Source: Enterobacter sp. C2 (GTDB taxonomy: Bacteria; Pseudomonadota; Gammaproteobacteria; Enterobacterales; Enterobacteriaceae). From it: a DNA stretch of 64,000 bases. The stretch lies in assembly GCF_019880405.1 (NCBI RefSeq), contig NZ_CP082269.1, positions 806,001 to 870,000 of the forward strand, written 5' to 3'. The notes beneath the pieces were generated by a model. That model searched no databases, had not been told where the DNA came from, and worked only from the letters and a program-made list of their open reading frames with translations. Each line of letters opens with the position of its first letter. Position 1 is the first letter of the stretch. The position numbers were made by a program, and so were the translations under genes. Of this stretch, positions 44,236 through 54,278 are shown one piece after another.

Positions 44236-44817
44236 ATGTACCAGGATCTGATTCGTAACGAACTGAATGAAGCAGCGGAGACGCTGGCTAATTTTCTGCA
44301 GGATGACGCCAATATTCACGCCATCCAGCGCGCCGCGGTACTGCTGGCCGACAGCTTCAAAGCCGGTGGCAAAGTGCTCTCCTGCGGCAACGGCGGTTCC
44401 CACTGTGATGCGATGCATTTTGCCGAAGAGCTGACCGGTCGCTACCGCGAAAACCGTCCGGGCTACCCGGCTATCGCTATCTCTGACGTCAGCCACATCT
44501 CCTGCGTCGGTAACGACTTTGGCTACGACTACATCTTCTCCCGCTATGTAGAAGCGGTAGGCCGCGAGGGCGACGTGCTGCTGGGTATCTCCACCTCCGG
44601 CAACTCCGGCAACGTTATCAAAGCAATCGACGCTGCACGCGCAAAAGGGATGAAGGTGATTACCCTGACCGGCAAAGACGGCGGCAAAATGGCCAGCAGC
44701 GCCGACATTGAGATCCGCGTTCCGCACTTTGGCTACGCCGACCGCATTCAGGAAATTCATATCAAAGTGATCCACATCTTGATTCAGCTGATCGAAAAAG
44801 AGATGGTGAAGGCTTAA
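44236..44817 (+). CDS. gmhA: GmhA sedoheptulose-7-phosphate isomerase
   Basis: Converts sedoheptulose-7-phosphate to D-glycero-D-manno-heptose-7-phosphate, the first step to ADP-heptose; GmhB (23243) works later in the path. The 193-residue SIS-domain protein has [30 protein letters not shown] and a conserved His in [12 protein letters not shown]. Divergent from fadE. A GC-rich hairpin (44827-44843) follows the stop. Confidence 0.97.
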   Translation: MYQDLIRNELNEAAETLANFLQDDANIHAIQRAAVLLADSFKAGGKVLSCGNGGSHCDAMHFAEELTGRYRENRPGYPAIAISDVSHISCVGNDFGYDYIFSRYVEAVGREGDVLLGISTSGNSGNVIKAIDAARAKGMKVITLTGKDGGKMASSADIEIRVPHFGYADRIQEIHIKVIHILIQLIEKEMVKA

Positions 44818-44826
44818 GACGTCGTA

Positions 44827-44843
44827 CGGGGGCACGGCCCCCG
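44827..44843 (+). terminator. GC-rich hairpin after gmhA
   Basis: CGGGGGC and GCCCCCG with a 3-nt loop lie between gmhA and yafJ. No T-run follows, so termination may be partial, allowing read-through into yafJ. Confidence 0.4.
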
Positions 44844-44863
44844 ATAAGCTGTGGAGGTGTTGT

Positions 44864-45631
44864 ATGTGCGAACTGCTCGGGATGAGCGCCAATGTGCCTA
44901 CCGATATTTGCTTTAGTTTTACCGGGCTGGTTCAGCGGGGTGGGGGAACCGGGCCGCACAAAGACGGCTGGGGCATCACCTTTTACGAAGGCAAAGGCTG
45001 TCGCACGTTCAAAGATCCGCAGCCCAGCTACAACTCTCCGATAGCGAAACTGGTTCAGGACTACCCGATTAAGTCTTGTTCAGTGGTGGCCCATATTCGT
45101 CAGGCCAATCGGGGCGAGGTATCGCTGGAGAATACCCATCCCTTTACCCGCGAGCTGTGGGGGCGCAACTGGACCTACGCCCACAACGGGCAGCTGACGG
45201 GATACAAGACGCTGGAGACCGGCAACTTCCGGCCGGTTGGCGAGACCGACAGCGAGAAGGCGTTTTGCTGGCTGCTGCATAAGCTCACCGCCCGCTATCC
45301 GCGCACGCCAGGCAATATGGCGGCGGTGTTTAAGTACATTGCCTCGTTGGCGGGGGAGCTGCGTGAGAAGGGCGTGTTCAATATGCTGCTGTCGGACGGA
45401 CGCTACGTGATGGCGTTCTGCTCAACGAATCTGTTCTGGATCACCCGTAGAGCGCCGTTTGGCGTAGCCAAGCTGCTGGATCAGGATGTTGAGATCGACT
45501 TTCAAAAAGAGACCACGCCGAATGACGTGGTCTCTGTGATTGCTACCCAGCCGCTTACCGGCAATGAAACCTGGCACAAGATCATGCCAGGAGAGTGGGT
45601 GCTATTTTGTCTCGGGGAGCGTGTAGTTTGA
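44864..45631 (+). CDS. yafJ: YafJ class II glutamine amidotransferase-like protein
   Basis: A 255-residue Ntn-hydrolase of the GATase II family. The N-terminal nucleophile Cys2 is exposed in [14 protein letters not shown], with [18 protein letters not shown] and WTYAHNGQL as the glutamine-binding segments. No acceptor domain is fused, so the ammonia acceptor or alternative substrate is unknown. The last 30 bp overlap the 3' end of dpaA on the opposite strand. Confidence 0.93.
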   Translation: MCELLGMSANVPTDICFSFTGLVQRGGGTGPHKDGWGITFYEGKGCRTFKDPQPSYNSPIAKLVQDYPIKSCSVVAHIRQANRGEVSLENTHPFTRELWGRNWTYAHNGQLTGYKTLETGNFRPVGETDSEKAFCWLLHKLTARYPRTPGNMAAVFKYIASLAGELREKGVFNMLLSDGRYVMAFCSTNLFWITRRAPFGVAKLLDQDVEIDFQKETTPNDVVSVIATQPLTGNETWHKIMPGEWVLFCLGERVV

Positions 45632-46345
45632 TGCCAGCTGAGGCTGGATCGCGCCGCTGTTATTAAGCGGCTTGCTCACCACGTAACGGCCATCCACCAC
45701 CGAGACGACCGGCGGCTGGTGGAGGGTATTGAAGTAGTCATAGCCAGGCTTCAGCTGCTTCCAGAAGTCCGCATAGTATGAGTTCTTATGGCGCGCCATG
45801 TTAGCGTCGGTCATGCGGAACGGATAGATGCTTACCTGCACGCCCTGCTGACCAAACACCAGTGCGCCGGTGACGAACTGGAAGATCTCATCGATGCTGG
45901 AATCGGTCATGGCGTAGCAGCCCACCGAAACACATGCCCCGTGGATCATCAGGTATTTTCCTTCATAGCCGTGCGAGCGATCGTAGGCATTAGGGAAGCC
46001 GATGTTGATCGCCTTATAGAAGCGACTATCCGGCTTAAGCTGGCTGCGCTGAACGGTATAGAACCCTTCCGGACTTTTGAAATCGCCCTGACGCTGTTTC
46101 GGACCGAGACCGCCGGAGTAGTTACAGATCTTGTAGCTGTCCATCAGCTGGTACTGCTCGCCCATCTTGACGTACAGCTCAAGCGTGCGCTCTTCCTTGA
46201 AGATCTGGATATAGACCGGGGAACCCATTAACTGCTGCTTGTATTCTTTACTAACGGGCGTTGTTGAGCTGTTGCTGCTGAGCAGGCCGGCAAACGAGAC
46301 GCACGGTATTGTAAGCATCGCAATGAATAATGCGATTATGCGCAT
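45602..46345 (-). CDS. dpaA: DpaA (LdtF/YafK) YkuD-domain peptidoglycan hydrolase of Braun lipoprotein link
   Basis: In E. coli this protein detaches Braun lipoprotein from peptidoglycan. The 247-residue protein has a signal peptide ([20 protein letters not shown]) and a YkuD L,D-transpeptidase-type catalytic segment with His in [17 protein letters not shown] and the catalytic Cys in SVGCYAM. Its 3' end overlaps yafJ by 30 bp, tail to tail. Confidence 0.93.
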   Translation of the reverse strand: MRIIALFIAMLTIPCVSFAGLLSSNSSTTPVSKEYKQQLMGSPVYIQIFKEERTLELYVKMGEQYQLMDSYKICNYSGGLGPKQRQGDFKSPEGFYTVQRSQLKPDSRFYKAINIGFPNAYDRSHGYEGKYLMIHGACVSVGCYAMTDSSIDEIFQFVTGALVFGQQGVQVSIYPFRMTDANMARHKNSYYADFWKQLKPGYDYFNTLHQPPVVSVVDGRYVVSKPLNNSGAIQPQLASNYTLPETK

Positions 46346-46569
46346 ACTACTTGTTCCTTGATAAAGCGGTTACCATATTGCCAGGACGGCAAAAGCGATC
46401 CGAAATAAGACTAATCTGTATTAGGAGCGCTCACATTATCACCCCCATATTTTTTCGCAAGCCCGCCAGGCGGAGTTTACAAATTGTTTTGCTCAGACCC
46501 CATCATACCGCTATTCAAGACCGTTAGCTAAGCTTGTGCATAAGCGGTGCTTCTCATTTTATCCGCAAA

Positions 46570-46589
46570 AGCTGTATACTTATCCAGTG
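46570..46589 (+). promoter_or_regulatory. LexA operator (SOS box) upstream of dinB
   Basis: CTGTATACTTATCCAG (46572-46587) fits CTGT-N8-CAG with one mismatch in the right half, and closely resembles the E. coli dinB SOS box. It lies 34 bp before the start codon, so dinB should be DNA-damage inducible. Confidence 0.85.
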
Positions 46590-46620
46590 AGGGCAGAGAC
46601 TTCCCAGGCAAACTAAGCAG

Positions 46621-47676
46621 ATGCGAAAAATAATACATGTTGATATGGACTGCTTTTTCGCAGCGGTTGAGATGCGCGACAATCCCGCCCTGCGAGATAT
46701 CCCTATCGCCATCGGCGGAAGCCGTGAGCGGCGGGGCGTCATCAGCACCGCCAACTACCCGGCGCGCAAGTTTGGCGTACGCAGCGCGATGCCTACCGGA
46801 ATGGCGCTCAAGCTCTGCCCGCATCTCACTCTGCTGCCGGGGCGCTTCGATGCCTATAAAGAAGCCTCACGGCATATTCAGGCGATCTTCGCCCGCTATA
46901 CGTCACGCATTGAACCTCTTTCGCTGGATGAAGCCTTTCTCGACGTGACCGACAGCGTGCACTGCCACGGCTCGGCCACCCTGATGGCCCAGGAGATCCG
47001 CCAGAGCATCTTTAACGAGCTGCAGCTCACCGCCTCGGCGGGCGTTGCGCCGGTTAAGTTTCTGGCTAAGATCGCCTCCGACCTCAACAAGCCCAACGGC
47101 CAGTACGTCATTACCCCGGACGAGGTGCCCGCCTTTCTGAAGACGCTGCCGCTAGCGAAGATCCCGGGGGTTGGCAAAGTCTCGGCCGCAAAGCTGGAGA
47201 CGCTCGGCCTGCGCACCTGCGAAGATGTGCAGAAGAGCGATCTCGCCATGCTCCTCAAACGCTTCGGTAAGTTTGGCCGCGTACTCTGGGAGCGTAGCCA
47301 GGGCATTGACGAGCGAGAGATCACCGGTGAGCGGCTGCGTAAGTCGGTGGGCGTGGAACGAACCCTGGCGGAAGATATCCACGAGTGGGAGGAGTGTGTG
47401 GCGATTATCGAGCGCCTCTACCCGGAGCTGGAGCGGCGGCTGGCCGCGGTTAAGCCGGATCTGCTGATCGCCCGTCAGGGAGTAAAGCTCAAGTTTAACG
47501 ATTTTCAGCAGACTACCCAGGAGCACGTCTGGCCGCAGCTGAATAAAGAGGATCTGATCGCCACTGCCCGTAATGTATGGGATGAGCGGCGGGGAGAGCG
47601 AGGCGTACGGCTGGTGGGATTGCATGTGACGCTGCTCGATCCGCAGCTTGAAAGGCAGTTAGTGCTGGGGTTGTAA
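46621..47676 (+). CDS. dinB: DinB DNA polymerase IV
   Basis: Y-family translesion polymerase, error-prone on undamaged DNA and active across N2-dG adducts. The 351-residue protein has the catalytic aspartate in [15 protein letters not shown] and [10 protein letters not shown], the steric-gate region, helix-hairpin-helix ([13 protein letters not shown]) and little-finger domain, and ends in the clamp-binding peptide QLVLGL. The E. coli toxin-antitoxin genes yafNO that follow dinB are absent here; REP-like sequences and pepD follow directly. Confidence 0.97.
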   Translation: MRKIIHVDMDCFFAAVEMRDNPALRDIPIAIGGSRERRGVISTANYPARKFGVRSAMPTGMALKLCPHLTLLPGRFDAYKEASRHIQAIFARYTSRIEPLSLDEAFLDVTDSVHCHGSATLMAQEIRQSIFNELQLTASAGVAPVKFLAKIASDLNKPNGQYVITPDEVPAFLKTLPLAKIPGVGKVSAAKLETLGLRTCEDVQKSDLAMLLKRFGKFGRVLWERSQGIDEREITGERLRKSVGVERTLAEDIHEWEECVAIIERLYPELERRLAAVKPDLLIARQGVKLKFNDFQQTTQEHVWPQLNKEDLIATARNVWDERRGERGVRLVGLHVTLLDPQLERQLVLGL

Positions 47677-47679
47677 AAA

Positions 47680-47752
47680 AGCCCGGCGGCGTAATGCCTA
47701 CCGGGCCTGGATTGGCGAACCGTAGGCCGGGTAAGCGTAGCGCTACCCGGCG
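47680..47752. repeat. REP-like pair between dinB and pepD
   Basis: Two GC-rich inverted repeats: GCCCGGCGG with TACCGGGC (47682-47706), and GTAGGCCGGGTAAGCGTAGC with GCTACCCGGC (47722-47752). Arrangement resembles a BIME between the convergent dinB and pepD genes; probably transcript-end stabilising or gyrase/IHF-binding. Confidence 0.75.
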
Positions 47753-47760
47753 TTGACGCT

Positions 47761-49218
47761 TTACTTCGCTGGAATGGACTTCAGCAGTTCGGTCAGCAGA
47801 GTCCAGTACTGGCCGACGCTTTCAATGTGTACCTGCTCATCCGGGGAGTGCGGACCGGTGATGGTTGGCCCAATAGAGACCATGTCCATATCCGGGTACG
47901 GCTTTTTGAACAGGCCGCACTCAAGACCGGCGTGGATCACCTGGATGTTCGGCGTTTTGTCGAACAGACGCTGATAGGTTTCACGCACCAGCTGCATGAC
48001 CGGAGATTTTGCATCCGGCTGCCAGCCTGGATAGCTGCCTTTTGCCGAGGTCTGCGCGCCTGCCAGCGTGCCTAACGACTCCAGCATGCTGACCACGTAC
48101 TCTTTACCGCTGTCGATCAGGGAGCGGATCAGGCAGATGATCTCTGCGCTCTCGTCCTGCATGGTCACCACGCCCACGTTCAGGGAGGTTTCCACCACGC
48201 CTTTCGCGACGTCAGAGTTGCGGATCACGCCGTTCGGCGTGGCGTTCAGCAGTTGAACAAACGCGTCGCGGGAGGCGGTCGTCAGCGCGGCTTTATCAGA
48301 GGCAACGCTCTCCAGCTGCACGGTCAGGTTCTTCTCTTTGATCGCCAGCTCGTTGGTCAGGATAGCCTGGTACGCCTCTGCCAGCGTCTTCAGCTGTTCA
48401 GCTTTATCTGCGGCAACGGCAACGGTGGCGAAAGCTTCGCGTGGAATCGCGTTACGCAGCGTACCGCCGTTGAAGTCCAGCAGACGCAGATCCAGCTCGG
48501 CAGCGTGGCCAGCGAGGAAGCGTGCCAGCAGTTTGTTGGCGTTGCCAAGACCGAGGTGGATATCGCCGCCGGAGTGGCCGCCTTTCAGGCCCTTCAGCGT
48601 CAGGCGGAAGGTCTCAAAGCCAGCGGGAACCGCTTCGCGGGAGAGAGCCAGCGTGGAGATAAAGTCGATGCCACCGGCACAGCCCATGTAGATCTCACCC
48701 TCTTCTTCAGAGTCGGTGTTGATCAGGATATCAGCCTGTAACCAGCCTGCCTGCAGACCAAACGCGCCGTCCATACCGGCTTCTTCAGTCATGGTCAGCA
48801 GCACTTCCAGCGGGCCGTGAGCCACAGCGTCGTCTGCCAGCACCGCCAGCGCCGAGGCCATGCCGATACCGTTATCTGCGCCCAGGGTCGTGCCGCGGGC
48901 TTTTACCCACTCGCCGTCAACGTAGGGCTGAATCGGATCGACGGTAAAGTCGTGCACGGTGTCGTGATTTTTCTGCGGCACCATATCCAGGTGCGCTTGT
49001 AACACCACCGGCTTGCGGTTTTCCATGCCAGCGGTGGCAGGTTTGCGGATCAGGATGTTGCCGACCTGGTCGCGCTCGGCATGAAAGCCTTTCTCTTTCG
49101 CCCAGCCCATAACGTGTTCAGCAAGCTGTTCTTCATGATAAGAGGGGTGCGGAATAGAGCAGATCTTGGCAAAAATATCCCACAGCGGCTGGGGGGATAG
49201 TTGAGACAGTTCAGACAT
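47761..49218 (-). CDS. pepD: PepD cytosol aminoacyl-histidine dipeptidase (peptidase D)
   Basis: M20-family zinc dipeptidase that hydrolyses a range of dipeptides including carnosine-like Xaa-His. The 485-residue protein has LQAHLDMVPQ (first metal His and Asp), TLGADNGIGMA, MTEEAGMDGAFGL (catalytic Glu pair) and VIHAGLECGLFKK. Start MSELSQLSPQPLWDIFAKIC at 49218; the frame runs 11 codons further upstream without family similarity. Length equals E. coli. Confidence 0.97.
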   Translation of the reverse strand: MSELSQLSPQPLWDIFAKICSIPHPSYHEEQLAEHVMGWAKEKGFHAERDQVGNILIRKPATAGMENRKPVVLQAHLDMVPQKNHDTVHDFTVDPIQPYVDGEWVKARGTTLGADNGIGMASALAVLADDAVAHGPLEVLLTMTEEAGMDGAFGLQAGWLQADILINTDSEEEGEIYMGCAGGIDFISTLALSREAVPAGFETFRLTLKGLKGGHSGGDIHLGLGNANKLLARFLAGHAAELDLRLLDFNGGTLRNAIPREAFATVAVAADKAEQLKTLAEAYQAILTNELAIKEKNLTVQLESVASDKAALTTASRDAFVQLLNATPNGVIRNSDVAKGVVETSLNVGVVTMQDESAEIICLIRSLIDSGKEYVVSMLESLGTLAGAQTSAKGSYPGWQPDAKSPVMQLVRETYQRLFDKTPNIQVIHAGLECGLFKKPYPDMDMVSIGPTITGPHSPDEQVHIESVGQYWTLLTELLKSIPAK

Positions 49219-49403
49219 AATGATTCTCCATGTCAATGGCCTGCAAAACAAGGGGGCAGGGCACAGGATTAGCGATAACAGAGCATCACGCGCTATGCGG
49301 GTGAGAGAAATTCAGAATACCACTTTATTGCCTGTCTGAGTGTGACACGTGTAAAAAGCACAGGGCGGGCCGCGTAATACTGGTTTTTAGTGCGTCAGAT
49401 CTC

Positions 49404-49409
49404 TATAAT
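49404..49409 (+). promoter_or_regulatory. -10 element of the gpt promoter
   Basis: A perfect TATAAT in CTCTATAATCTCGCGC, 65 bp before the gpt start. The -35 is weak. Position agrees with the E. coli gpt promoter region as I recall it. Confidence 0.5.
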
Positions 49410-49473
49410 CTCGCGCAACCCATTTTCCCCTGAACACATTTAAGCCGTTTTACAATAGGCTGGGACACTTCAC

Positions 49474-49932
49474 ATGAGCGAAAAATACGTCGTCACCTGG
49501 GACATGTTGCAAATTCACGCCCGCAAGCTGGCCGCGCGCCTGATGCCGTCAGAACAGTGGAAAGGCATCATTGCCGTTAGCCGTGGTGGTTTAGTACCGG
49601 CTGCCCTGCTGGCCCGTGAGTTGGGTATTCGCCATGTTGATACCGTTTGCATCTCCAGCTACGACCACGACAACCAGCGCGAGCTGAAAGTGCTGAAACG
49701 TGCTGAAGGCGACGGTGAAGGCTTTATCGTGATTGACGATCTGGTGGATACCGGTGGTACCGCCGTGGCTATCCGTGAGATGTACCCGAAAGCCCACTTC
49801 GTCACTATTTTCGCCAAGCCGGCCGGTCGCCCGCTGGTGAATGATTACGTGATCGATATCCCGCAGGATACCTGGATTGAGCAGCCGTGGGACATGGGCG
49901 TGGTCTTCGTACCGCCTATTTCTGGCCGCTAA
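49474..49932 (+). CDS. gpt: Gpt xanthine-guanine phosphoribosyltransferase
   Basis: Salvage enzyme converting xanthine and guanine to XMP and GMP with PRPP. The 152-residue protein has the PRPP-binding motif [14 protein letters not shown] and the purine-binding C-terminal region [17 protein letters not shown]. Same length as E. coli. Followed by a terminator hairpin. Confidence 0.97.
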   Translation: MSEKYVVTWDMLQIHARKLAARLMPSEQWKGIIAVSRGGLVPAALLARELGIRHVDTVCISSYDHDNQRELKVLKRAEGDGEGFIVIDDLVDTGGTAVAIREMYPKAHFVTIFAKPAGRPLVNDYVIDIPQDTWIEQPWDMGVVFVPPISGR

Positions 49933-49952
49933 GCTGCTTTTTTCTTAACTTT

Positions 49953-49980
49953 ACGCCCGGTTATGCCGGGCGTTCTGTTA
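49953..49980 (+). terminator. Terminator after gpt
   Basis: ACGCCCGG and CCGGGCGT (49953-49960 and 49966-49973) with a TTATG loop, followed by TCTGTTAT. Confidence 0.75.
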
Positions 49981-50037
49981 TTTAGCGCCCGGCAGGTTAC
50001 AATAGGTGAAGTGACGTAATCATGGAGGCTGCGCGCA

Positions 50038-51282
50038 ATGTCCCAGGCTAACCTCAGCGAAACCCTGTTCAAACCCCGTTTCAAACATCCCGAGACCTCG
50101 ACGCTGGTGCGCCGTTTTCAGCGGGGAAATCCTCCTGCTATGGACTCCGCGCTGGACGGGGCCAACGTTCCGCACTGGTATCGGATGATCAACCGCCTGC
50201 TGTGGGTTTGGCGCGGGGTCGATCCGCGTGAAATCCTCGACGTGCAGGCGCGGATCGTCATGAGCCAGGCCGAGCGTACCGACAGCGATCTCTATGACAC
50301 GGTGGTGGGCTATCGCGGCGGCAACTGGATCTACGAGTGGGCGACCCAGGCGATGCAGTGGCAGCAGAAGGCCAGCCAGACCCAGGACGATGCCCTTAGC
50401 GGTCGCCAGTGGCTTCACGCCTCTAATCTCTACAGCATTGCGGCTTACCCGCATCTAAAAGGCGACGATCTGGCCGAGCAGGCGCAGGCCCTGGCCAATC
50501 GCGCCTATGAAGAGGCCGCTCGTCGTCTGCCGGGCACGCTGCGCGAGCTGGAGTTTGCTATTCCCGGCGGCTCGCCGCTGGTGGGCTTTCTACATATGCC
50601 AAAAGGTGACGGCCCGTTCTCGACGGTGCTGGTGTGCGGCGGCCTTGATAGCCTCCAGAGCGACTACTACACCCTGTTCGAGCGCTACTTCGCGCCGAAC
50701 GGCATCGCGATGCTGACGCTCGATATGCCGTCGGTCGGCTTCTCCTCAAAGTGGAAGCTGACCCAGGACTCCAGCATGCTGCATCAGCACGTGTTGAAAG
50801 CGCTGCCGGACATTCCGTGGATCGATCACACCCGCGTAGCCGCCTTTGGCTTCCGCTTCGGGGCTAACGTTGCCGTCCGGCTGGCCTACCTTGAGTCACC
50901 GCGCCTGAAAGCGGTTGCCTGCCTCGGGCCGGTGGTGCACTCGCTGCTCACCGACTCTCAGCGTCTCAGCGGGGTGCCGGAGATGTACCTCGACGTGCTG
51001 GCCAGCTGTCTCGGGATGCATGATGCTTCAGATGAGGCGCTGCGCGTAGAGCTGAACCGCTACTCGTTAAAAACGCAGGGCCTGCTGGGACGCCGCTGTC
51101 CGACGCCAATGCTCTCCGGCTTCTGGAAAAACGATCCCTTCAGTCCGGAAGAGGAGTCGCGGCTTATTGCCTCCTCCTCTGCCGACGGTAAGCTGCTGGA
51201 GATCCCGTTTAAGCCGGTTTATCGCAATTTTGATAAGTCACTGCAGGAAATTACTGCCTGGATGAAGCATAGATTGCGTTAA
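50038..51282 (+). CDS. frsA: FrsA (YafA) alpha/beta-hydrolase esterase
   Basis: A 414-residue protein of the FrsA/DUF1100 family, reported as an esterase and as fermentation/respiration switch protein binding EIIA-Glc. The C-terminal alpha/beta-hydrolase domain (about 150-414) has [27 protein letters not shown] and the nucleophile-elbow position [17 protein letters not shown], where the usual Ser of G-x-S-x-G reads GFRFG, so catalysis is not of the standard type. Upstream of crl; 57 bp between them. Confidence 0.93.
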   Translation: MSQANLSETLFKPRFKHPETSTLVRRFQRGNPPAMDSALDGANVPHWYRMINRLLWVWRGVDPREILDVQARIVMSQAERTDSDLYDTVVGYRGGNWIYEWATQAMQWQQKASQTQDDALSGRQWLHASNLYSIAAYPHLKGDDLAEQAQALANRAYEEAARRLPGTLRELEFAIPGGSPLVGFLHMPKGDGPFSTVLVCGGLDSLQSDYYTLFERYFAPNGIAMLTLDMPSVGFSSKWKLTQDSSMLHQHVLKALPDIPWIDHTRVAAFGFRFGANVAVRLAYLESPRLKAVACLGPVVHSLLTDSQRLSGVPEMYLDVLASCLGMHDASDEALRVELNRYSLKTQGLLGRRCPTPMLSGFWKNDPFSPEEESRLIASSSADGKLLEIPFKPVYRNFDKSLQEITAWMKHRLR

Positions 51283-51339
51283 TGCGTTACTTAATTCCAT
51301 TGATTTGGTAAAACAGTTGCATCACAAAAGGAGATCGCA

Positions 51340-51741
51340 ATGACGTTACCGAGTGGACACCCGAAAAGCAGACTGATCAAGAAGTTTATGGCGCTTGGCC
51401 CTTACATCCGCGAGGAGCAGTGCGAAGGGAACCGTTTCTTTTTTGACTGCCTTGCCGTATGCGTCAACGTGAAACCTGCCCCAGAGAAGCGTGAGTTTTG
51501 GGGCTGGTGGATGATAATGGAAGCCCAGGAACAACGCTTCACCTATACCTACCAGTTTGGCCTCTTTAATAAAGAGGGCCACTGGGAGCCGGTTGATATT
51601 AAAGATGCGGAAGTGACCGATCGTCTTGAGCTGACGCTGCAGACTTTCCACGAGCGCGCCCGCGAGCTGCTGGCATCGCTGGAATTAAAGCTGGAGCCTG
51701 CCGACGGCTTTAAAAACGATGCGGTCAAACGCAGCGCCTGA
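51340..51741 (+). CDS. crl: Crl sigma-S activator
   Basis: Binds sigma-S (RpoS) and helps it form holoenzyme, raising stationary-phase and curli gene expression. The 133-residue protein starts [20 protein letters not shown] and contains [19 protein letters not shown] and [11 protein letters not shown], as in E. coli. ATG at 51340 follows AAAGGAG. A bidirectional terminator separates it from convergent phoE. Confidence 0.96.
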   Translation: MTLPSGHPKSRLIKKFMALGPYIREEQCEGNRFFFDCLAVCVNVKPAPEKREFWGWWMIMEAQEQRFTYTYQFGLFNKEGHWEPVDIKDAEVTDRLELTLQTFHERARELLASLELKLEPADGFKNDAVKRSA

Positions 51742-51761
51742 TTAATCGGACGCCATAAATA

Positions 51762-51795
51762 AAAAAGGCCCTTCACCGACATGAAGGGCCTTTTT
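51762..51795. terminator. Bidirectional terminator between crl and phoE
   Basis: AAAAAGGCCCTTCA and TGAAGGGCCTTTTT form a 14-bp stem with a 6-nt loop; T-runs on both strands serve both convergent genes. Confidence 0.92.
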
Positions 51796-51806
51796 ATTAT
51801 ACAGAA

Positions 51807-52871
51807 TTAGAACTGATAGGTTACGCCCAGCGCAACGACATCGTCGTTGGTGGTAACCAGACGGTTATCGTCGTCAATCTGGTTGATTTTATAATCAACA
51901 AAAGCGGACATGTTTTTGTTGAAATAGTAGGTTGCGCCTACGTCGATATAGTTGACCAGATCTTCGTCACCAAAGCCTTCAATATCTTTGCCCTTGGTCA
52001 GGACGTAGCCCACGGACGGACGCAGACCGAAGTCGAACTGGTACTGAAGCACGGCTTCGAAGTTATCCGCTTTGTTGGCAAAGCCAGCAGAGGAGGAGAT
52101 CGGGGTCATGTTGTAAGAGACGCCGTAGAAGGCAGCAGCGTAGACGTTGTTGGCGTCATACTTCGCGCCAGCCGCCCAGGCTTCCGCATTCGCGCCGCGG
52201 CCAAGGGGCATCCGGTTCTGCGCATCGGTGCGGTCAGAGTTAGCGTAGGCACCCACGATAGAGAAGTCGCTGCCGCCGAAGTCATAGGCCAGAGAGGTAC
52301 CGAAGCCGTCACCGTTCTGCTTCACCACGCTGCTGCGGCCGTTTTCGTTTTTGCCCTGGTACTGCAGAGTCAGGTCCAGGCCATCCACCATGCCGAAGAA
52401 GTCGGTATTACGGTAGGTTGCCACGCCGCTGGTACGTTTGGTCATAAAGTTGTCGGTACGGGTCATCCCGTCGCCGCCGAACTCAGGGAACATATCGGTG
52501 TAGGCCGCCACGTCGTACAGCACGCCCAGGTTACGGCCGTAGTCCAGGGAACCAAAATCTTTGATTTTCACCCCGGCAAAGGCCAGACGGGTTTTCTGTC
52601 CAGAGGTGCTTTCGTCGTTGTTACCGGCAAACTCCGCTTCCCAACGCCCGAAGCCTGTAATTTGATCGTTAATTTGTGTTTCGCCTTTAAAGCCGAAACG
52701 AACGTATGTTTTATCGCCGTCGTTGCTGTTGTCATCGCTGAAGTAGTGCATGGCTTTCACTTTGCCGTAAACGTCCAGCTTGTTGCCATTTTTATTAAAG
52801 ACTTCTGCGGACTGTACAGATGCGGAAGCAGCCAGACCCATTACCACTAATGCCAGAGTACTCTTTTTCAT
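51807..52871 (-). CDS. phoE: PhoE phosphate-starvation porin
   Basis: Trimeric 16-strand outer-membrane porin with preference for anions and phosphate. The 354-residue precursor has the signal [20 protein letters not shown] ending SA, the mature [20 protein letters not shown], the L3 constriction [15 protein letters not shown], and C-terminal Phe in GVTYQF. Placed as PhoE rather than OmpC/OmpF by the locus (crl-phoE-proBA) and by the Pho box upstream. Start at 52871, which matches the family; an upstream in-frame ATG at 52892 does not. Confidence 0.95.
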   Translation of the reverse strand: MKKSTLALVVMGLAASASVQSAEVFNKNGNKLDVYGKVKAMHYFSDDNSNDGDKTYVRFGFKGETQINDQITGFGRWEAEFAGNNDESTSGQKTRLAFAGVKIKDFGSLDYGRNLGVLYDVAAYTDMFPEFGGDGMTRTDNFMTKRTSGVATYRNTDFFGMVDGLDLTLQYQGKNENGRSSVVKQNGDGFGTSLAYDFGGSDFSIVGAYANSDRTDAQNRMPLGRGANAEAWAAGAKYDANNVYAAAFYGVSYNMTPISSSAGFANKADNFEAVLQYQFDFGLRPSVGYVLTKGKDIEGFGDEDLVNYIDVGATYYFNKNMSAFVDYKINQIDDDNRLVTTNDDVVALGVTYQF

Positions 52872-52955
52872 TTTGATTCCCGATTTAAACAAAAGACGCT
52901 CTAATATTCGCCAGGCTTATACCTGCTGAAAACAGAGAGGGTTTTAACGTTCGGA

Positions 52956-52974
52956 AATGAAAGATTTATGACAA
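52956..52974 (-). promoter_or_regulatory. Pho box upstream of phoE
   Basis: On the minus strand TTGTCATAAATCTTTCATT closely fits the PhoB site CTGTCATA-A-A-CTGTCAT, two 7-bp direct repeats spaced 4 bp. It lies about 85 bp from the phoE start, so PhoB activation under phosphate starvation is expected. Confidence 0.8.
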
Positions 52975-53163
52975 TCCAGGAATAATTTTAAAAATTGATG
53001 TTTATTTATTTCTGCAATAAAACTGTAAGGATCTGCCGTTAGGCTTGCCGATCCACGCAGCAATCGTTCCCCCTTTTGACCGAGGTTATTGGCAAGCGGC
53101 CTCACTCCTGTTACAACGTCAGACTGACATCACATTTCCTTATTCGTAAAACGGCAGAGAATC

Positions 53164-54267
53164 ATGAGTGACACCCAGACGCTGGTGGTAAAACTCGGCA
53201 CCAGCGTGTTAACGGGCGGATCGCGCCGCCTGAACCGCGCCCATATTGTAGAGCTGGTACGCCAGTGCGCGCAGCTGCATGCCGCAGGGCATCGTATTGT
53301 TATTGTCACCTCCGGGGCGATCGCCGCCGGGCGCGAGCACCTGGGCTACCCGGAACTGCCCGCTACCATCGCGTCCAAGCAGCTGCTGGCAGCGGTCGGG
53401 CAGAGCCGCCTGATCCAGCTCTGGGAGCAGCTCTTCTCCATCTACGGGATCCACGTGGGCCAGATGCTGCTGACGCGTGCCGATATGGAGGACCGGGAGC
53501 GCTTCCTCAACGCCCGCGATACCCTGCGTGCGCTGCTGGATAACAGCATTGTGCCGGTGATCAACGAGAACGATGCCGTGGCTACCGCTGAGATCAAAGT
53601 TGGCGATAACGATAACCTCTCTGCGCTGGCCGCCATTTTGGGCGGGGCGGATAAGCTGCTGCTGCTCACCGATCAGCAGGGCCTCTACACCGCCGATCCG
53701 CGCAACAATCCGGATGCGGAGCTGATCGCCGACGTCCACGGCATTGACGATGCGCTGCGTGCGATTGCCGGGGACAGCGTCTCCGGCCTCGGCACCGGTG
53801 GCATGGGCACCAAGTTACAGGCCGCCGACGTCGCCTGCCGGGCGGGCATCGAAACCATTATCGCCGCCGGCAGCCGGCCGGGGGTCATCGGCGACGCCCT
53901 TAACGGCGTGCCGGTAGGAACACGCTTCCACGCCCAGACCTCACCGCTGGAGAGCCGCAAGCGCTGGATCTTCGGCGCACCGCCTGCGGGCGAACTCACC
54001 GTAGACGAAGGAGCAACGATGGCGATCCTTGAAAAAGGCAGCTCGCTGCTGCCAAAAGGGATCAAAAGCGTGACAGGCAACTTCTCCCGTGGTGAAGTGA
54101 TCCGTATCCGTAATCTGGAAGGGCGGGACATTGCCCACGGCGTCTCCCGCTACAACAGCGACGCGCTGCGGCGCATCGCTGGCCAGCACTCACAACAGAT
54201 CGACGCCATTCTCGGCTACGAGTATGGCCCGGTTGCCGTCCATCGCGACGACATGATCACCCGTTAA
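53164..54267 (+). CDS. proB: ProB glutamate 5-kinase
   Basis: First step of proline synthesis, feedback-inhibited by proline. The 367-residue protein has an amino acid kinase domain (1-260) starting [14 protein letters not shown], with [12 protein letters not shown] and [19 protein letters not shown], and a C-terminal PUA domain (about 275-367). Divergent from phoE; proA follows after 11 bp. Confidence 0.97.
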   Translation: MSDTQTLVVKLGTSVLTGGSRRLNRAHIVELVRQCAQLHAAGHRIVIVTSGAIAAGREHLGYPELPATIASKQLLAAVGQSRLIQLWEQLFSIYGIHVGQMLLTRADMEDRERFLNARDTLRALLDNSIVPVINENDAVATAEIKVGDNDNLSALAAILGGADKLLLLTDQQGLYTADPRNNPDAELIADVHGIDDALRAIAGDSVSGLGTGGMGTKLQAADVACRAGIETIIAAGSRPGVIGDALNGVPVGTRFHAQTSPLESRKRWIFGAPPAGELTVDEGATMAILEKGSSLLPKGIKSVTGNFSRGEVIRIRNLEGRDIAHGVSRYNSDALRRIAGQHSQQIDAILGYEYGPVAVHRDDMITR

Positions 54268-54278
54268 GGAGCAGACGT

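Noticed and set aside
46330..46570. Short frames upstream of dinB
   Set aside because: They overlap the dpaA promoter region and SOS operator, with no ribosome sites.
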